From the NCBI RefSeq assembly GCF_016592575.1, contig NZ_AP017470.1, forward strand, positions 1,077,471-1,141,470: a stretch of 64,000 bases of DNA, in the 5' to 3' direction. Below, piece after piece: positions 54,406-61,888 of this stretch. The DNA is from Thermotomaculum hydrothermale. GTDB lineage: Bacteria > Acidobacteriota > Holophagae > Thermotomaculales > Thermotomaculaceae. The notes under the pieces are model-generated. The model searched no databases. It had not been told where the DNA came from and saw only the letters and a program-made list of their open reading frames with translations. Each line of letters starts with the position of its first letter. Position 1 is the stretch's first letter. The translations under genes and the position numbers were made by a program.

Positions 54406-55529
54406 TATTCCACAAAGATTATCTCCTATACAATTTCGGGGAAAATCACCCCTTTTCACCCTTACGCTCACTTTTAGTTTATGAATTTGTAAAAGAAGTT
54501 ATTGGAGAAAACTATTTAATTTTCCCAGAAGCACCGGTAAATTCAGAAGAACTTGAAATCATCCATACCAAAGAATACATTTCAATTGTTGAAAAAGCAT
54601 CTAATGGAATTGAAATTGAAAACGCAGAGTTTTTCGGGCTTGGAACAGCCGACAACCCAATATTTCCCAAAATGGCAGAAGGCTGCCGCTTTATGGTTGC
54701 AGGAACTTCTCTTGGTGCTGAATTGATTTATGAAAACAGATGCAACATAGTAATAAACTTAGGCGGCGGCCTTCATCACGCACAAAAAAATAACGCTTCA
54801 GGTTTTTGTTTATACAACGACATTGCTTATGCCATAAAGCGATTGACATTAAAAGGCTTGCATGTGCTTTACCTTGACATAGACGCCCACCACTCAGACG
54901 GAGTGCAGAATATCTTTTACTCAGACGACAAGGTTTTAAATATTTCCCTACACGAATCAGGGGAATACCTTTTCCCCGGTACAGGCTGGACTTATGAATT
55001 AGGAAGAAGCATGGGGAAGGCAACAACAATTAATATTCCATTAGAACCATTCACAGAGGGAGAAAACTATTTAAAAGTGCTTGAAGAGATATTTATCCCG
55101 GCAATAAAGTGGTTTAAACCAGATTTAATTGTATTGCAGGCAGGGGCTGATTCACACTATTTAGACCCTCTTGCTGATTTAATGCTTACAACAAGGGATT
55201 ATGAAGAAATTTTTAAAAAAATTCTTAAATGGAGTAAAGAATACTCAAATGGGAAAATGCTCATAACATTAGGCGGGGGCTATAACCACATAGTTTCAGC
55301 GAAAATATGGTCTATTATGTGTTCTATTTTCACAGGGAAGCAATACCCTGAAAAATTACCTGACAGAGTTCTAAAAAAATGGGAAAAGATATTAGGCAAG
55401 AAAATAAACCCTGAAATTCACGACCCTGAAAATCCATTTGAACCAATACCGAGAAAAGAAGAAATAAACAGAACAAATTTAGACAGAGTTGAAAAGATAT
55501 TAGACCTTGTATCCCCTTACTGGTGGTAA
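54393..55529 (+). CDS. acuC: AcuC-like class I/II lysine deacetylase
   Basis: This 378-residue arginase/deacetylase-fold protein has the HDAC motifs: NLGGGLHHAQKNNASGFCLYNDIAYAI (catalytic His pair), YLDIDAHHSDGVQNIFY (zinc Asp and His), GADSHYLDPLADLMLT (zinc Asp) and a closing LITLGGGYNHI. AcuC deacetylates and reactivates acetylated acetyl-CoA synthetase in Bacillus. It overlaps the AcuB gene by 13 nt and ends the operon, so the operon carries both writer (Pat-like) and eraser (AcuC) for the same enzyme. Acetylpolyamine or acetoin roles are alternatives. Confidence 0.88.
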   Translation: MCKIVFHKDYLLYNFGENHPFSPLRSLLVYEFVKEVIGENYLIFPEAPVNSEELEIIHTKEYISIVEKASNGIEIENAEFFGLGTADNPIFPKMAEGCRFMVAGTSLGAELIYENRCNIVINLGGGLHHAQKNNASGFCLYNDIAYAIKRLTLKGLHVLYLDIDAHHSDGVQNIFYSDDKVLNISLHESGEYLFPGTGWTYELGRSMGKATTINIPLEPFTEGENYLKVLEEIFIPAIKWFKPDLIVLQAGADSHYLDPLADLMLTTRDYEEIFKKILKWSKEYSNGKMLITLGGGYNHIVSAKIWSIMCSIFTGKQYPEKLPDRVLKKWEKILGKKINPEIHDPENPFEPIPRKEEINRTNLDRVEKILDLVSPYWW

Positions 55530-55651
55530 AAAAAGGAACTTAACTCCCCAAAATATATTGTAAAGCTTAAAATCTGTACCAGAATCCCACACCAAATATC
55601 TCTAATTTTTTATAACTGTTAGAAAAAGTAATTTTTAAATAAATAAAAAAA

Positions 55652-55727
55652 TGGAGCCACCGAGGGGATTTGAACCCCTGACCTTCCCGATTAAAATCGG
55701 GATGCTCTACCACTGAGTTACGGTCTA
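55652..55727 (-). pseudogene. tRNA-Lys(TTT)-like element 1, aberrant
   Basis: The minus strand has an encoded CCA, 3' acceptor CGGTGGC, T arm AGGGGTTCAAATCCCCT and anticodon arm TCCCG-ATTTTAAT-CGGGA. The loop has 8 nt instead of 7. The 5' acceptor strand reads TAGACCG and mispairs in its outer three positions, and A10 faces C25 in the D stem. It is probably a decayed or recombined copy rather than a working tRNA. Confidence 0.6.
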
Positions 55728-55781
55728 ATTTTTCGGAAGATATTTACATGGTCAGAATTAAAAACTGGTGATTTTAAAAAA

Positions 55782-55857
55782 TGGAGCCACCGAGGGGATT
55801 TGAACCCCTGAGCTTCCCGATTAAAATCGGGATGCTCTACCACTGAGTTACGGTCTA
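55782..55857 (-). pseudogene. tRNA-Lys(TTT)-like element 2, aberrant
   Basis: This is a duplicate of element 1, 130 bp away, with the same 8-nt anticodon loop, the same mispaired acceptor and a single base change before the anticodon arm (gagctt for gacctt on the plus strand). Confidence 0.6.
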
Positions 55858-55911
55858 ATTTTTCGGAAGATATTTACATGGTCAGAATTAAAAACTGGTG
55901 ATTTTAAAAAA

Positions 55912-55987
<76 letters not shown>

Positions 55988-56088
55988 TTAAATTAAGCAA
56001 AAAAATTATATCAAATTACTAACAACAATTTGTTATTTTTTAATAGGGGAATTTCCAATATCAAACCCACAAGCTTATCTTTTTAATA

Positions 56089-56164
56089 CGAGACATGAAG
56101 GGGATTTGAACCCCTGACCTTCCCGATTAAAATCGGGATGCTCTACCAGCTGAGCTACGGTGGC
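56089..56164 (-). pseudogene. tRNA-Lys(TTT)-like element 3, aberrant 3' end
   Basis: The minus strand has an intact 5' half (GCCACCG acceptor, D arm like tRNA-Thr(CGT)), the same TCCCG-ATTTTAAT-CGGGA arm and an intact T arm, but the 3' acceptor reads TCATGTC with no CCA. It is thus the mirror case of elements 1 and 2, whose 5' acceptor strand is altered. Confidence 0.58.
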
Positions 56165-56372
56165 AAAATTTTAGCAAAAAAATTATATCAAATTACTAAA
56201 AACAATTTAACCTTTTCAAAAGAAAGATAGAAATGACCTGCCATTCAGAGCAATTAAATATGATATTTTACCATTTAAAAAAATCAAAGAAAATCATGTC
56301 TCCAGTACCCAAAATAAAATTTTTTAAACAGAGTTAAGTTAAAGACTTAAAAATTTATAAACCTTTCAAAGC
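56165..56372 (-). other. 208-bp AT-rich spacer
   Basis: No gene was seen between the last tRNA-like element and the end of the UspA gene. The first bases (AGCAAAAAAATTATATCAAATTACTAA and so on, 56173-56198) nearly repeat 55995-56020, another sign of duplication in the tRNA cluster. Confidence 0.5.
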
Positions 56373-56786
56373 CTATTTTAATTTTCCCCTTATCATTAAA
56401 ATTGGTTTATCTGTACTATGCTTTAAAACATCGGAAACACTACCCTCTAAAAAATCTTTTATTCCCTTGTGTCCATGGGTTGCAAGGCATACTAAATCCC
56501 AATTACCCTCATTTACTATTTTTAAAACCTCATCTTCAGGTTCACCAAGTTTATATGAATTTGTTACTTCTATCTGGTTATCTTTAAAAAAATTTTCTGC
56601 TTTTTCAAAACACTCTTTTGTCTTTTCTATCAAATACCTCTCTTGGTCAAGTGTATGGGCATGCACAACATGGAAAAGATGAACACTTGATTTATGTATT
56701 TGAGAAAGTTTTAAAACATGGTCAATAATTACCTCATCTACTTTAGAACAATCTAAAAGCAATAAAATCTTTTTATACAATGACAT
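56373..56786 (-). CDS. universal stress protein UspA family
   Basis: This single UspA domain of 137 residues is cytoplasmic. It starts YKKILLLLDCSKVDEVIIDHVLKL and ends with the ATP-binding type motif ATHGHKGIKDFLEGSVSDVLKHSTDKPILMI, close to the G-x2-G-x9-G(S/T) pattern. It follows the MntH-type gene by 1 bp, so it is co-transcribed. The pairing suggests a role in metal or oxidative stress; the ligand is inferred from family. Confidence 0.85.
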   Translation of the reverse strand: MSLYKKILLLLDCSKVDEVIIDHVLKLSQIHKSSVHLFHVVHAHTLDQERYLIEKTKECFEKAENFFKDNQIEVTNSYKLGEPEDEVLKIVNEGNWDLVCLATHGHKGIKDFLEGSVSDVLKHSTDKPILMIRGKLK

Positions 56787-56787
56787 T

Positions 56788-58035
56788 TTATACCTCTCCT
56801 ATAAATAAGGTTGCATACAAAAGATAAACATTCAAACAAATAACAATTGCTGAAACAATGATGGAAGCAATAAGCTCAAACTTATTTATTTTAAGCCCTC
56901 CCATTATTTTTTTGTTATTGCTTAAAATAATTAGAGGAATCAATGTAAATGGAAGTTGCACACTTAAAACAACCTGGCTGAAAATAAGTATCTTAAATGT
57001 GTCTAAACCAAGTAAAATTATGAAAAGTGACGGAATAGCAGTTATAAATGTTGCCAATTTGTAAAGTTTTGTCCGTGGATCTTCTGGCTTTCCCAAAAAG
57101 CCTGTTATTACATTAACTTCAGCCATTGAAGAGGTAATAGAAGAAGAAATTCCAGCAAATAGAAGTGCAATACCAAATAAAAGACCAGCTAAATTCCCGG
57201 CAAGTGGATAAAGGGTCTGAGAAGCCTGCTCTATGCTATCTACTTTAATTCCATACTTAAAAAAAACTGCTGCTGCAACAATTATCATTGCTGAATTTAC
57301 CACCCAACCAAGCAACATTGAAATAGTGGTATCTATCTTTTCAAATTTTAAAAGTTTTTTCTTCTCTTCTTCACTCTCCCCCCACTCTCTGCTGTGAATT
57401 ACATTTGAATGTAAAAAGATGTTGTGAGGCATAACAACCGCCCCAAGTATCCCCATTGCTATATAAATACTTTTACCGCTTATTTTAGGAATAAAAAGCG
57501 ATGAAGCAACCCTACTCCAATCTGGATTTACTATTAAAAGTTCTATGACATAACAAAAAGCAATAATTCCAAGAAATAAAATTATTATTTTTTCAAGCCG
57601 GTGATACCTTTGAGTAACAATAAAAAACACCTCAATTGCAACTGTTAGAACTGCCCCAAGCCAGAGAGGAAAATGAAAAAGCAACTTAAATCCAATTGCA
57701 CCTCCTAAAAGTTCTGCAACATCTGTTGCAACACATGCCAAAACAATTGTAAATCCAATTACTGCTGAAACAGGTTTTGAAAAATTTTCCTTAATGTTTA
57801 CAGCAAGTGATTTACCAGTTGAAATTCCTATCCGGGCAGAAATACTTTGAATTAATATTAACATCAATGTACTTAAAGTTATAATCCAGAGCAGTTGATA
57901 ACCAAATTCAGCACCACCAGAAATATTTGTTGCCCAATTTCCAGGATCAATAAAACCTACAGTTATTAAAAAACCAGGTCCTAAAAATCTTAAAAAAAGC
58001 TTTATCAAATTATTTTCTTTTAAATCAAATAACAT
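56788..58035 (-). CDS. mntH: Nramp-family divalent metal transporter (MntH type)
   Basis: This proton-linked Mn(II)/Fe(II) importer of the inner membrane has 415 residues and about 11 membrane helices. Helix 1 holds the metal-site motif FIDPGNWATN, and helix 6 holds AVVMPHNIFLHS with the Met-Pro-His metal ligand. The transport signature follows as a cytoplasmic loop with Glu/Lys-rich SREWGESEEEKKK. No Mn-riboswitch was seen upstream. It lies near a PerR-type regulator and a peroxiredoxin, a sensible peroxide-defence neighbourhood. Confidence 0.92.
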   Translation of the reverse strand: MLFDLKENNLIKLFLRFLGPGFLITVGFIDPGNWATNISGGAEFGYQLLWIITLSTLMLILIQSISARIGISTGKSLAVNIKENFSKPVSAVIGFTIVLACVATDVAELLGGAIGFKLLFHFPLWLGAVLTVAIEVFFIVTQRYHRLEKIIILFLGIIAFCYVIELLIVNPDWSRVASSLFIPKISGKSIYIAMGILGAVVMPHNIFLHSNVIHSREWGESEEEKKKLLKFEKIDTTISMLLGWVVNSAMIIVAAAVFFKYGIKVDSIEQASQTLYPLAGNLAGLLFGIALLFAGISSSITSSMAEVNVITGFLGKPEDPRTKLYKLATFITAIPSLFIILLGLDTFKILIFSQVVLSVQLPFTLIPLIILSNNKKIMGGLKINKFELIASIIVSAIVICLNVYLLYATLFIGEV

Positions 58036-58097
58036 TTAAAACCTCACCTCTATTTATAGAAAAGTATAACACAAGCTTTAAAATTACAAAAATCTCA

Positions 58098-58124
58098 ATA
58101 AAAAAAGGGGCATTAAGCCCCTCT
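58098..58124 (-). terminator. rho-independent terminator of the peroxiredoxin gene
   Basis: Minus-strand stem AGGGGC/GCCCCT (58106-58122) with a 5-nt loop is followed by seven T, 21 bp after the peroxiredoxin stop. Confidence 0.85.
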
Positions 58125-58145
58125 AAAACTTAAAGTAACAAACCT

Positions 58146-58757
58146 TTATGAAAGTATTTCTTCAATAGTTACATAATCCCCTACTCTTCCTGTCATCTTT
58201 TCTTCGTCTGTGTTAACAGGAAGTGTCTTTTTACCAGGTCTCCAGTTTGCAGGAGTTACTTCCCCTGTTTTATATGCATGCTGCCATGCTTTAATCTGTC
58301 TGATTAATTCGTTTACATTTCTACCAACAGCAGGAGCAATTGTCTCTTCTGCCACAATTATTCCATCAGGGTTAACTATAAACCTTCCCCTTAAAGCTAC
58401 TCCTTCACCCTCAATATAAACGCCAAAAGCCCTTGAAACCTCTCCAGTTGGGTCAGCACCAATGGTCATCTTTAAGCCTTTAAGTAAAGGTTCGGTTTCA
58501 ACAAATCTCTTATGTGAATAGTGAGTATCAGTTGAAATTGCAAGCACTTCAACACCAAGACTTCTTAATTCGTCAAGTTTAGCATTCATTGCAGCAATCT
58601 CAGTCGGGCATACAAAGGTAAAATCAGCTGGATAAAAACATATTACAGCCCATTTCCCCCTGTACTGTTCGTCAGAAACCTTAACAAATTTCCCTGTTTC
58701 TGCATTAAAAGCCATCATCTCAAATTTCGGTAATTCCTTTAAAACCATGTTTGCCAT
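58146..58757 (-). CDS. AhpC-like peroxiredoxin lacking the resolving cysteine
   Basis: This thiol peroxidase has 203 residues. The peroxidatic Cys is in ADFTFVCPTEIAAM near residue 51, and RFVETEPLLKGLKMTIGADPTGEVSRAFGVY and the Arg of LRGRFIVNPDG are also canonical. The usual C-terminal resolving Cys of the GEVCPANW motif is replaced by Thr (GEVTPANWRPGKKTL), so it resembles the AhpC sequence but should behave as a 1-Cys enzyme or use another thiol donor. AAGGAGG precedes the ATG, and a 28-codon ORF ends 2 bp upstream. Confidence 0.92.
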   Translation of the reverse strand: MANMVLKELPKFEMMAFNAETGKFVKVSDEQYRGKWAVICFYPADFTFVCPTEIAAMNAKLDELRSLGVEVLAISTDTHYSHKRFVETEPLLKGLKMTIGADPTGEVSRAFGVYIEGEGVALRGRFIVNPDGIIVAEETIAPAVGRNVNELIRQIKAWQHAYKTGEVTPANWRPGKKTLPVNTDEEKMTGRVGDYVTIEEILS

Positions 58758-58759
58758 AA

Positions 58760-58846
58760 CTACCTCCTTAATTTTTTTTGTTCGGCAACTTCGTTCTTTA
58801 CTTCTTTTTTTTCTTCAATTTTTTTAATCCCTTTTGAACAAGCCAT
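58760..58846 (-). CDS. 28-residue leader or micro-protein upstream of the peroxiredoxin
   Basis: ATG 58846 follows GGGAGGTTAAA, a strong Shine-Dalgarno. The ORF encodes 28 residues starting MACSKGIKKIEEKKE, with a single early Cys, rich in Lys and Glu, and a Lys-Lys-Leu-Arg-Arg end. Its stop TAG lies inside the Shine-Dalgarno/start region of the peroxiredoxin gene, 2 bp from that ATG, which suggests translational coupling. It may be a small helix protein, a Cys-containing redox leader peptide, or just a coupling ORF. Confidence 0.5.
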   Translation of the reverse strand: MACSKGIKKIEEKKEVKNEVAEQKKLRR

Positions 58847-58864
58847 TTTAACCTCCCGCATATA

Positions 58865-58893
58865 AATTTAATCTAAATAACAATTTTTGTCAA
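58865..58893 (-). promoter_or_regulatory. promoter of the leader-peroxiredoxin unit
   Basis: Minus-strand TTGACA (58888-58893), a 17-bp spacer and TAAATT (58865-58870) lie 18 bp upstream of the leader ATG. An ATTTA-GAT-TAAAT inverted repeat overlaps the -10 side. Confidence 0.65.
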
Positions 58894-58928
58894 CAAATAT
58901 TTTTTATTTTTTTCATTTTTTCTCAAAT

Positions 58929-58969
58929 TAAAAAAATTATTTGCAAAAAACTAATTTTTTTATTATATT
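58929..58969 (+). promoter_or_regulatory. promoter and inverted repeat upstream of the PerR/Fur gene
   Basis: A TTGCAA (58941-58946), 17-bp spacer, TATATT (58964-58969) promoter lies upstream of the PerR-type start. A perfect 11-bp inverted repeat, TAAAAAAATTA (58929-58939) and TAATTTTTTTA (58952-58962), straddles the -35 and spacer and could be an operator, though such repeats arise easily in AT-rich DNA. Confidence 0.4.
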
Positions 58970-59000
58970 AATTAAGGAAATGAATTTAAAGGAGTATATC

Positions 59001-59426
59001 ATGCAAACAACACTTTCAAACATTAATGTAAAAGACATCTTAAAAAAAGCAAATTTAAAGATTACCCCTCAGAGAATTTTAATTCTTGAGGTAATCAAAG
59101 AAAAGGGTCATGCAACAATTGATGATATTTATAATCAGGTTAAAAAACAATACCCTTCTATCTCAATTGCAACTGTTTACAAAAACATTCATAACCTTTA
59201 TGAAAAAGGTGTTTTAAGGGAAATAAACCCTCAAAAAGATAAAGCATTCTATGAAATCACCATATACAATCACAGTCATTTTATATGCACATCATGTCAT
59301 AACATTTATGATATTGAGCCCTGTGATAATCAAATAATTCAACAGTGTTTTAAAGAAATTCCTGGAAAAATTAGTGAACTTGAATTGAACGTATACGGTA
59401 TCTGTGAGAATTGCGCTAAAAAATAA
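59001..59426 (+). CDS. Fur/PerR-family metalloregulator
   Basis: This 141-residue protein starts at ATG 59001, after AAAGGAG. The N-terminal winged helix reads LKITPQRILILEVIKEKGHATIDDIYNQVKKQYPSISIATVYKNIHNLYEKGVL. The metal part has HSHFICTSCHNIYDIEP and the C-terminal pair CENC, giving the CxxC...CxxC structural zinc site of Fur/PerR proteins. It faces a peroxiredoxin gene, the arrangement of PerR, so peroxide sensing is likely, with iron sensing as the alternative. The gene sits just past an inverted repeat that may be its own operator. Confidence 0.9.
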   Translation: MQTTLSNINVKDILKKANLKITPQRILILEVIKEKGHATIDDIYNQVKKQYPSISIATVYKNIHNLYEKGVLREINPQKDKAFYEITIYNHSHFICTSCHNIYDIEPCDNQIIQQCFKEIPGKISELELNVYGICENCAKK

Positions 59427-59693
59427 CTTAACAAAAAATTAACAGTTTTTGTGAAAAAACCTGTGGAAAACATTGTTTAAAAATAAAAAATCCTTTATAA
59501 AACAGTCACTTTATCATAGTGCACAAAATAATGTTCATAAAAATATCTTCTTTATTTACTATAAATTGCATTTTTTGTTTAATAATTATACCTACCAATG
59601 GCAAGTGTGTTCAAGGTTTTCCACAAGAAATACATTTTTTATTAAAAATTCTTTTTATAAGTTAAAATATCTTAAAAGATTTTAGGGGGAGTA
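59427..59693. other. 267-bp AT-rich region with a pair of DnaA-box-like sites
   Basis: No gene was found. TGTGGAAAA (59463-59471) and TTTTCCACA (59617-59625) are inverted copies matching the relaxed DnaA-box form TTWTNCACA. No dnaA or dnaN gene is near, so an origin is not claimed. Confidence 0.3.
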
Positions 59694-60413
59694 ATGAAAA
59701 TTACAGTGTTCAACGGCAGTCCAAGAAAGTTTACAGGAAATACACATAGAATAGTCAAAGCTTTTTTAAAAGGATGTGAAAAAGCAGGAGCAAAAATAGA
59801 AAATATTTTTCTTGCATCTAAAAAAATCAATCACTGTATGGGGTGTTTTCACTGTTGGACAAAAACCCCGGGGAAATGTATTCAGAGAGACGAAATGGAC
59901 CAATTAATTCCAAAGTTTATGTCTTCAGATATAGTTGTACTTGCAACACCACTGTACACTGATTCAGTATCCTCTATTTTAAAGAAATTCTTTGAGAGAC
60001 TGCTTCCAATAGTTAAACCCCATTTTGAGAGGGTTAACGGTGAAACAAAGCATATACCAAGGTATGAAAAGTACCCTGATTTTGTCTTTATATCAAACTG
60101 TGGCTATCCAGAATACTCTCAATTTCAGGTTTTAGAGCACTTTTCAGAGAGGCTTGCAAGAGAATTAAACGCTAAGCTTCTTTTAAAGATTTTCAGGACT
60201 CAAGGAGAATTGTTAAGTGCTGACCACATATTGTTAAAACCTATAATTTACAAATTTTTAAAAAGCGTGGAAAAAGCAGGATACCAATTGGTAAAAAATG
60301 GCCATGTTGAGAAAAAAATAATAGAAAGCTGGGAAAAACCTTTAATCCCTATTGACATGTTTTTGAAAAAGGCAAATGAGCACTGGGATGAAAAACTTAA
60401 AAAGATACAATAA
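59694..60413 (+). CDS. NAD(P)H-dependent FMN reductase / iron-sulfur flavoprotein-like protein
   Basis: This 239-residue flavodoxin-fold protein starts MKITVFNGSPRKFTGNTHRIVKAF with the FMN phosphate loop GSPRKxTGNT. The following segment INHCMGCFHCWTKTPGKCIQRDEM has a CxxCxxC...C set like that of the iron-sulfur flavoproteins and the NADPH-dependent FMN reductase family. A stretch DIVVLATPLYTDSVSSILKKFFER is typical. GGGGGAG precedes the ATG. It may handle two-electron to one-electron transfers; the partner is unknown. It overlaps the YhcC-like gene by 38 bp. Confidence 0.82.
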   Translation: MKITVFNGSPRKFTGNTHRIVKAFLKGCEKAGAKIENIFLASKKINHCMGCFHCWTKTPGKCIQRDEMDQLIPKFMSSDIVVLATPLYTDSVSSILKKFFERLLPIVKPHFERVNGETKHIPRYEKYPDFVFISNCGYPEYSQFQVLEHFSERLARELNAKLLLKIFRTQGELLSADHILLKPIIYKFLKSVEKAGYQLVKNGHVEKKIIESWEKPLIPIDMFLKKANEHWDEKLKKIQ

Positions 60414-61320
60414 GTTTTCAGACTTTTTAAAACAAAGGTTTGGAGAAAAGGTTTACAGAATAACCGTTGACGGAGGATTTACCTGTCCAAACAGAGACGG
60501 GAAAAAGGGAAAGACTCCCTGTCTATACTGTGATGAGAGGGGGAGTGGCGCAAGACATATTGACATAACCCTTGACTTACAAAACCAGTATTTAAAAGGT
60601 AGAAAAATTTTAAAGGAAAAGTTGAAGATAAACAAATTCATCCCATATTTTCAATCATTTACCAATACCTATGCAGACTTTCAAACCTGTGTAAAAAGGT
60701 ATGAAGCAGTATTAAACCTTCCTGATGCGGTTGGTATTGCTATTGGAACAAGGCCAGACTGTGTTGAAGACAAACTCCTTGACTATTTAGGGGATTTATC
60801 AAGGGAAAAATTGGTCATCCTTGATCTTGGAATTCAAAGCACAACAGATAGAGTGCTTGAAATTATAAAAAGGGGACACACAGTAAAAGATACTATAAAA
60901 TTCTTAAAAAAAGCAGAGAAATACCCTGATTTACACATTGTTGCACACCTCATATTTGGACTTCCAACAGAGACAAGGAAAGAGATGCTAAATTCTCATA
61001 AACTATTTTTAGATTACAAACTTGATGGAGTAAAATTTCACCAGTTAAATATATTAAAAAATACAGGGATGGAAAAACTTTATTTAAGCGGAGAATTAAA
61101 ACCAATAGAACTTGATTTTTATGTAAACCTTGTAACAGATTTTTTGGAGAGAATCCCCTTCAGAATTGTTATCCATAGGCTTTCAGCAAGGGCTGATAAC
61201 CACTCCACCCTAATTGCCCCTGAATGGGGGAAATTCCACCACAAACCTTCAACACTAATTGAAAAAGAATTAATAAAACGTGATTCATATCAGGGAAAAT
61301 TAGTAGACAAAATCAAATAA
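60376..61320 (+). CDS. YhcC-like radical SAM protein
   Basis: This radical SAM protein of the YhcC family (TIGR01212) has 314 residues from the chosen ATG (MSTGMKNLKRYNKFSDFLKQRFGEKVYR). The cluster motif is TCPNRDGKKGKTPCLYCDERG, i.e. Cys, 12 residues, then CxxC, which is the unusual spacing of this family. VAHLIFGLPTETRKEMLNS is the other hallmark. The E. coli homologue's substrate is not established. Two starts are possible (60376 or 60388); both lie inside the preceding flavoprotein gene. Confidence 0.85.
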   Translation: MSTGMKNLKRYNKFSDFLKQRFGEKVYRITVDGGFTCPNRDGKKGKTPCLYCDERGSGARHIDITLDLQNQYLKGRKILKEKLKINKFIPYFQSFTNTYADFQTCVKRYEAVLNLPDAVGIAIGTRPDCVEDKLLDYLGDLSREKLVILDLGIQSTTDRVLEIIKRGHTVKDTIKFLKKAEKYPDLHIVAHLIFGLPTETRKEMLNSHKLFLDYKLDGVKFHQLNILKNTGMEKLYLSGELKPIELDFYVNLVTDFLERIPFRIVIHRLSARADNHSTLIAPEWGKFHHKPSTLIEKELIKRDSYQGKLVDKIK

Positions 61321-61360
61321 TCCTCTGTATATTAAATGTAAGTACAGTTAAGGAAGCTAA

Positions 61361-61888
61361 ATGGAAAGAGAAAAAGCGCCAGAATTGTTTCGTGAAGAAG
61401 ATTTTGAAAAGTTTTTTAAGGAGAATGAGAAAACAGCGTTTTCTTTTGCTTACTCTATTTTAATGAACAGGGAAGACGCTAAAGACGCAGTGCAAGAGGG
61501 ATTTATGAAGTTTTATAAAGCAAGAAACAGGCTTGATGCAAACAGGAATTTAAAAGCATACCTTTTCCAGATAGTTAAAAATGTGTGTTTTGACATATTG
61601 AATTCCAGAAAAAATACAGAAGAGATTGAAAATATACCATTAAAAGAGATAAACAACAGAATTGAAAGCATGGACAGGAAAAAGATTATTAAAGAGGCAA
61701 TGAAAATCCTCAACCGGCAGGAGAGAATGGTTATCTCTCTTTTAACCTTTGAAGGCTTCTCATCAAAGGAGGTGGGAGAAATTATGAATATTTCAGACTC
61801 AACAGTTAGAAACCACTTTATGAACGGAAGGAACAAGATTAAAAACTTTATTATTAAAAACTATCCAGATTATGCGAGGGCATTATGA
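61361..61888 (+). CDS. ECF-type RNA polymerase sigma factor
   Basis: This 175-residue ECF sigma factor has sigma region 2 with AFSFAYSILMNREDAKDAVQEGFMKFYKAR and LKAYLFQIVKNVCFDILN (about 25-85), and region 4 with ILNRQERMVISLLTFEGFSSKEVGEIMNISDSTVRNHFMNGRNKIK (about 115-165). Its stop overlaps the anti-sigma gene start (ATGA), the standard layout of a sigma/anti-sigma pair. The third gene has a secretin-N-like domain, so the output may concern envelope or pilus/secretion functions. Confidence 0.93.
   Translation: MEREKAPELFREEDFEKFFKENEKTAFSFAYSILMNREDAKDAVQEGFMKFYKARNRLDANRNLKAYLFQIVKNVCFDILNSRKNTEEIENIPLKEINNRIESMDRKKIIKEAMKILNRQERMVISLLTFEGFSSKEVGEIMNISDSTVRNHFMNGRNKIKNFIIKNYPDYARAL

Larger units (their letters stand above)
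55652..55911. repeat. 130-bp tandem duplication carrying tRNA-like elements
   Basis: Unit 1 (55652-55781) and unit 2 (55782-55911) are the same except for one C/G change seen at 55682/55812. The next 30 bases continue the unit but belong to tRNA-Thr(CGT). Confidence 0.85.

Noticed and set aside
59427-59693. Replication origin
   Set aside because: Only two DnaA-box-like sites and no dnaA, dnaN, gidA or similar gene in the window.
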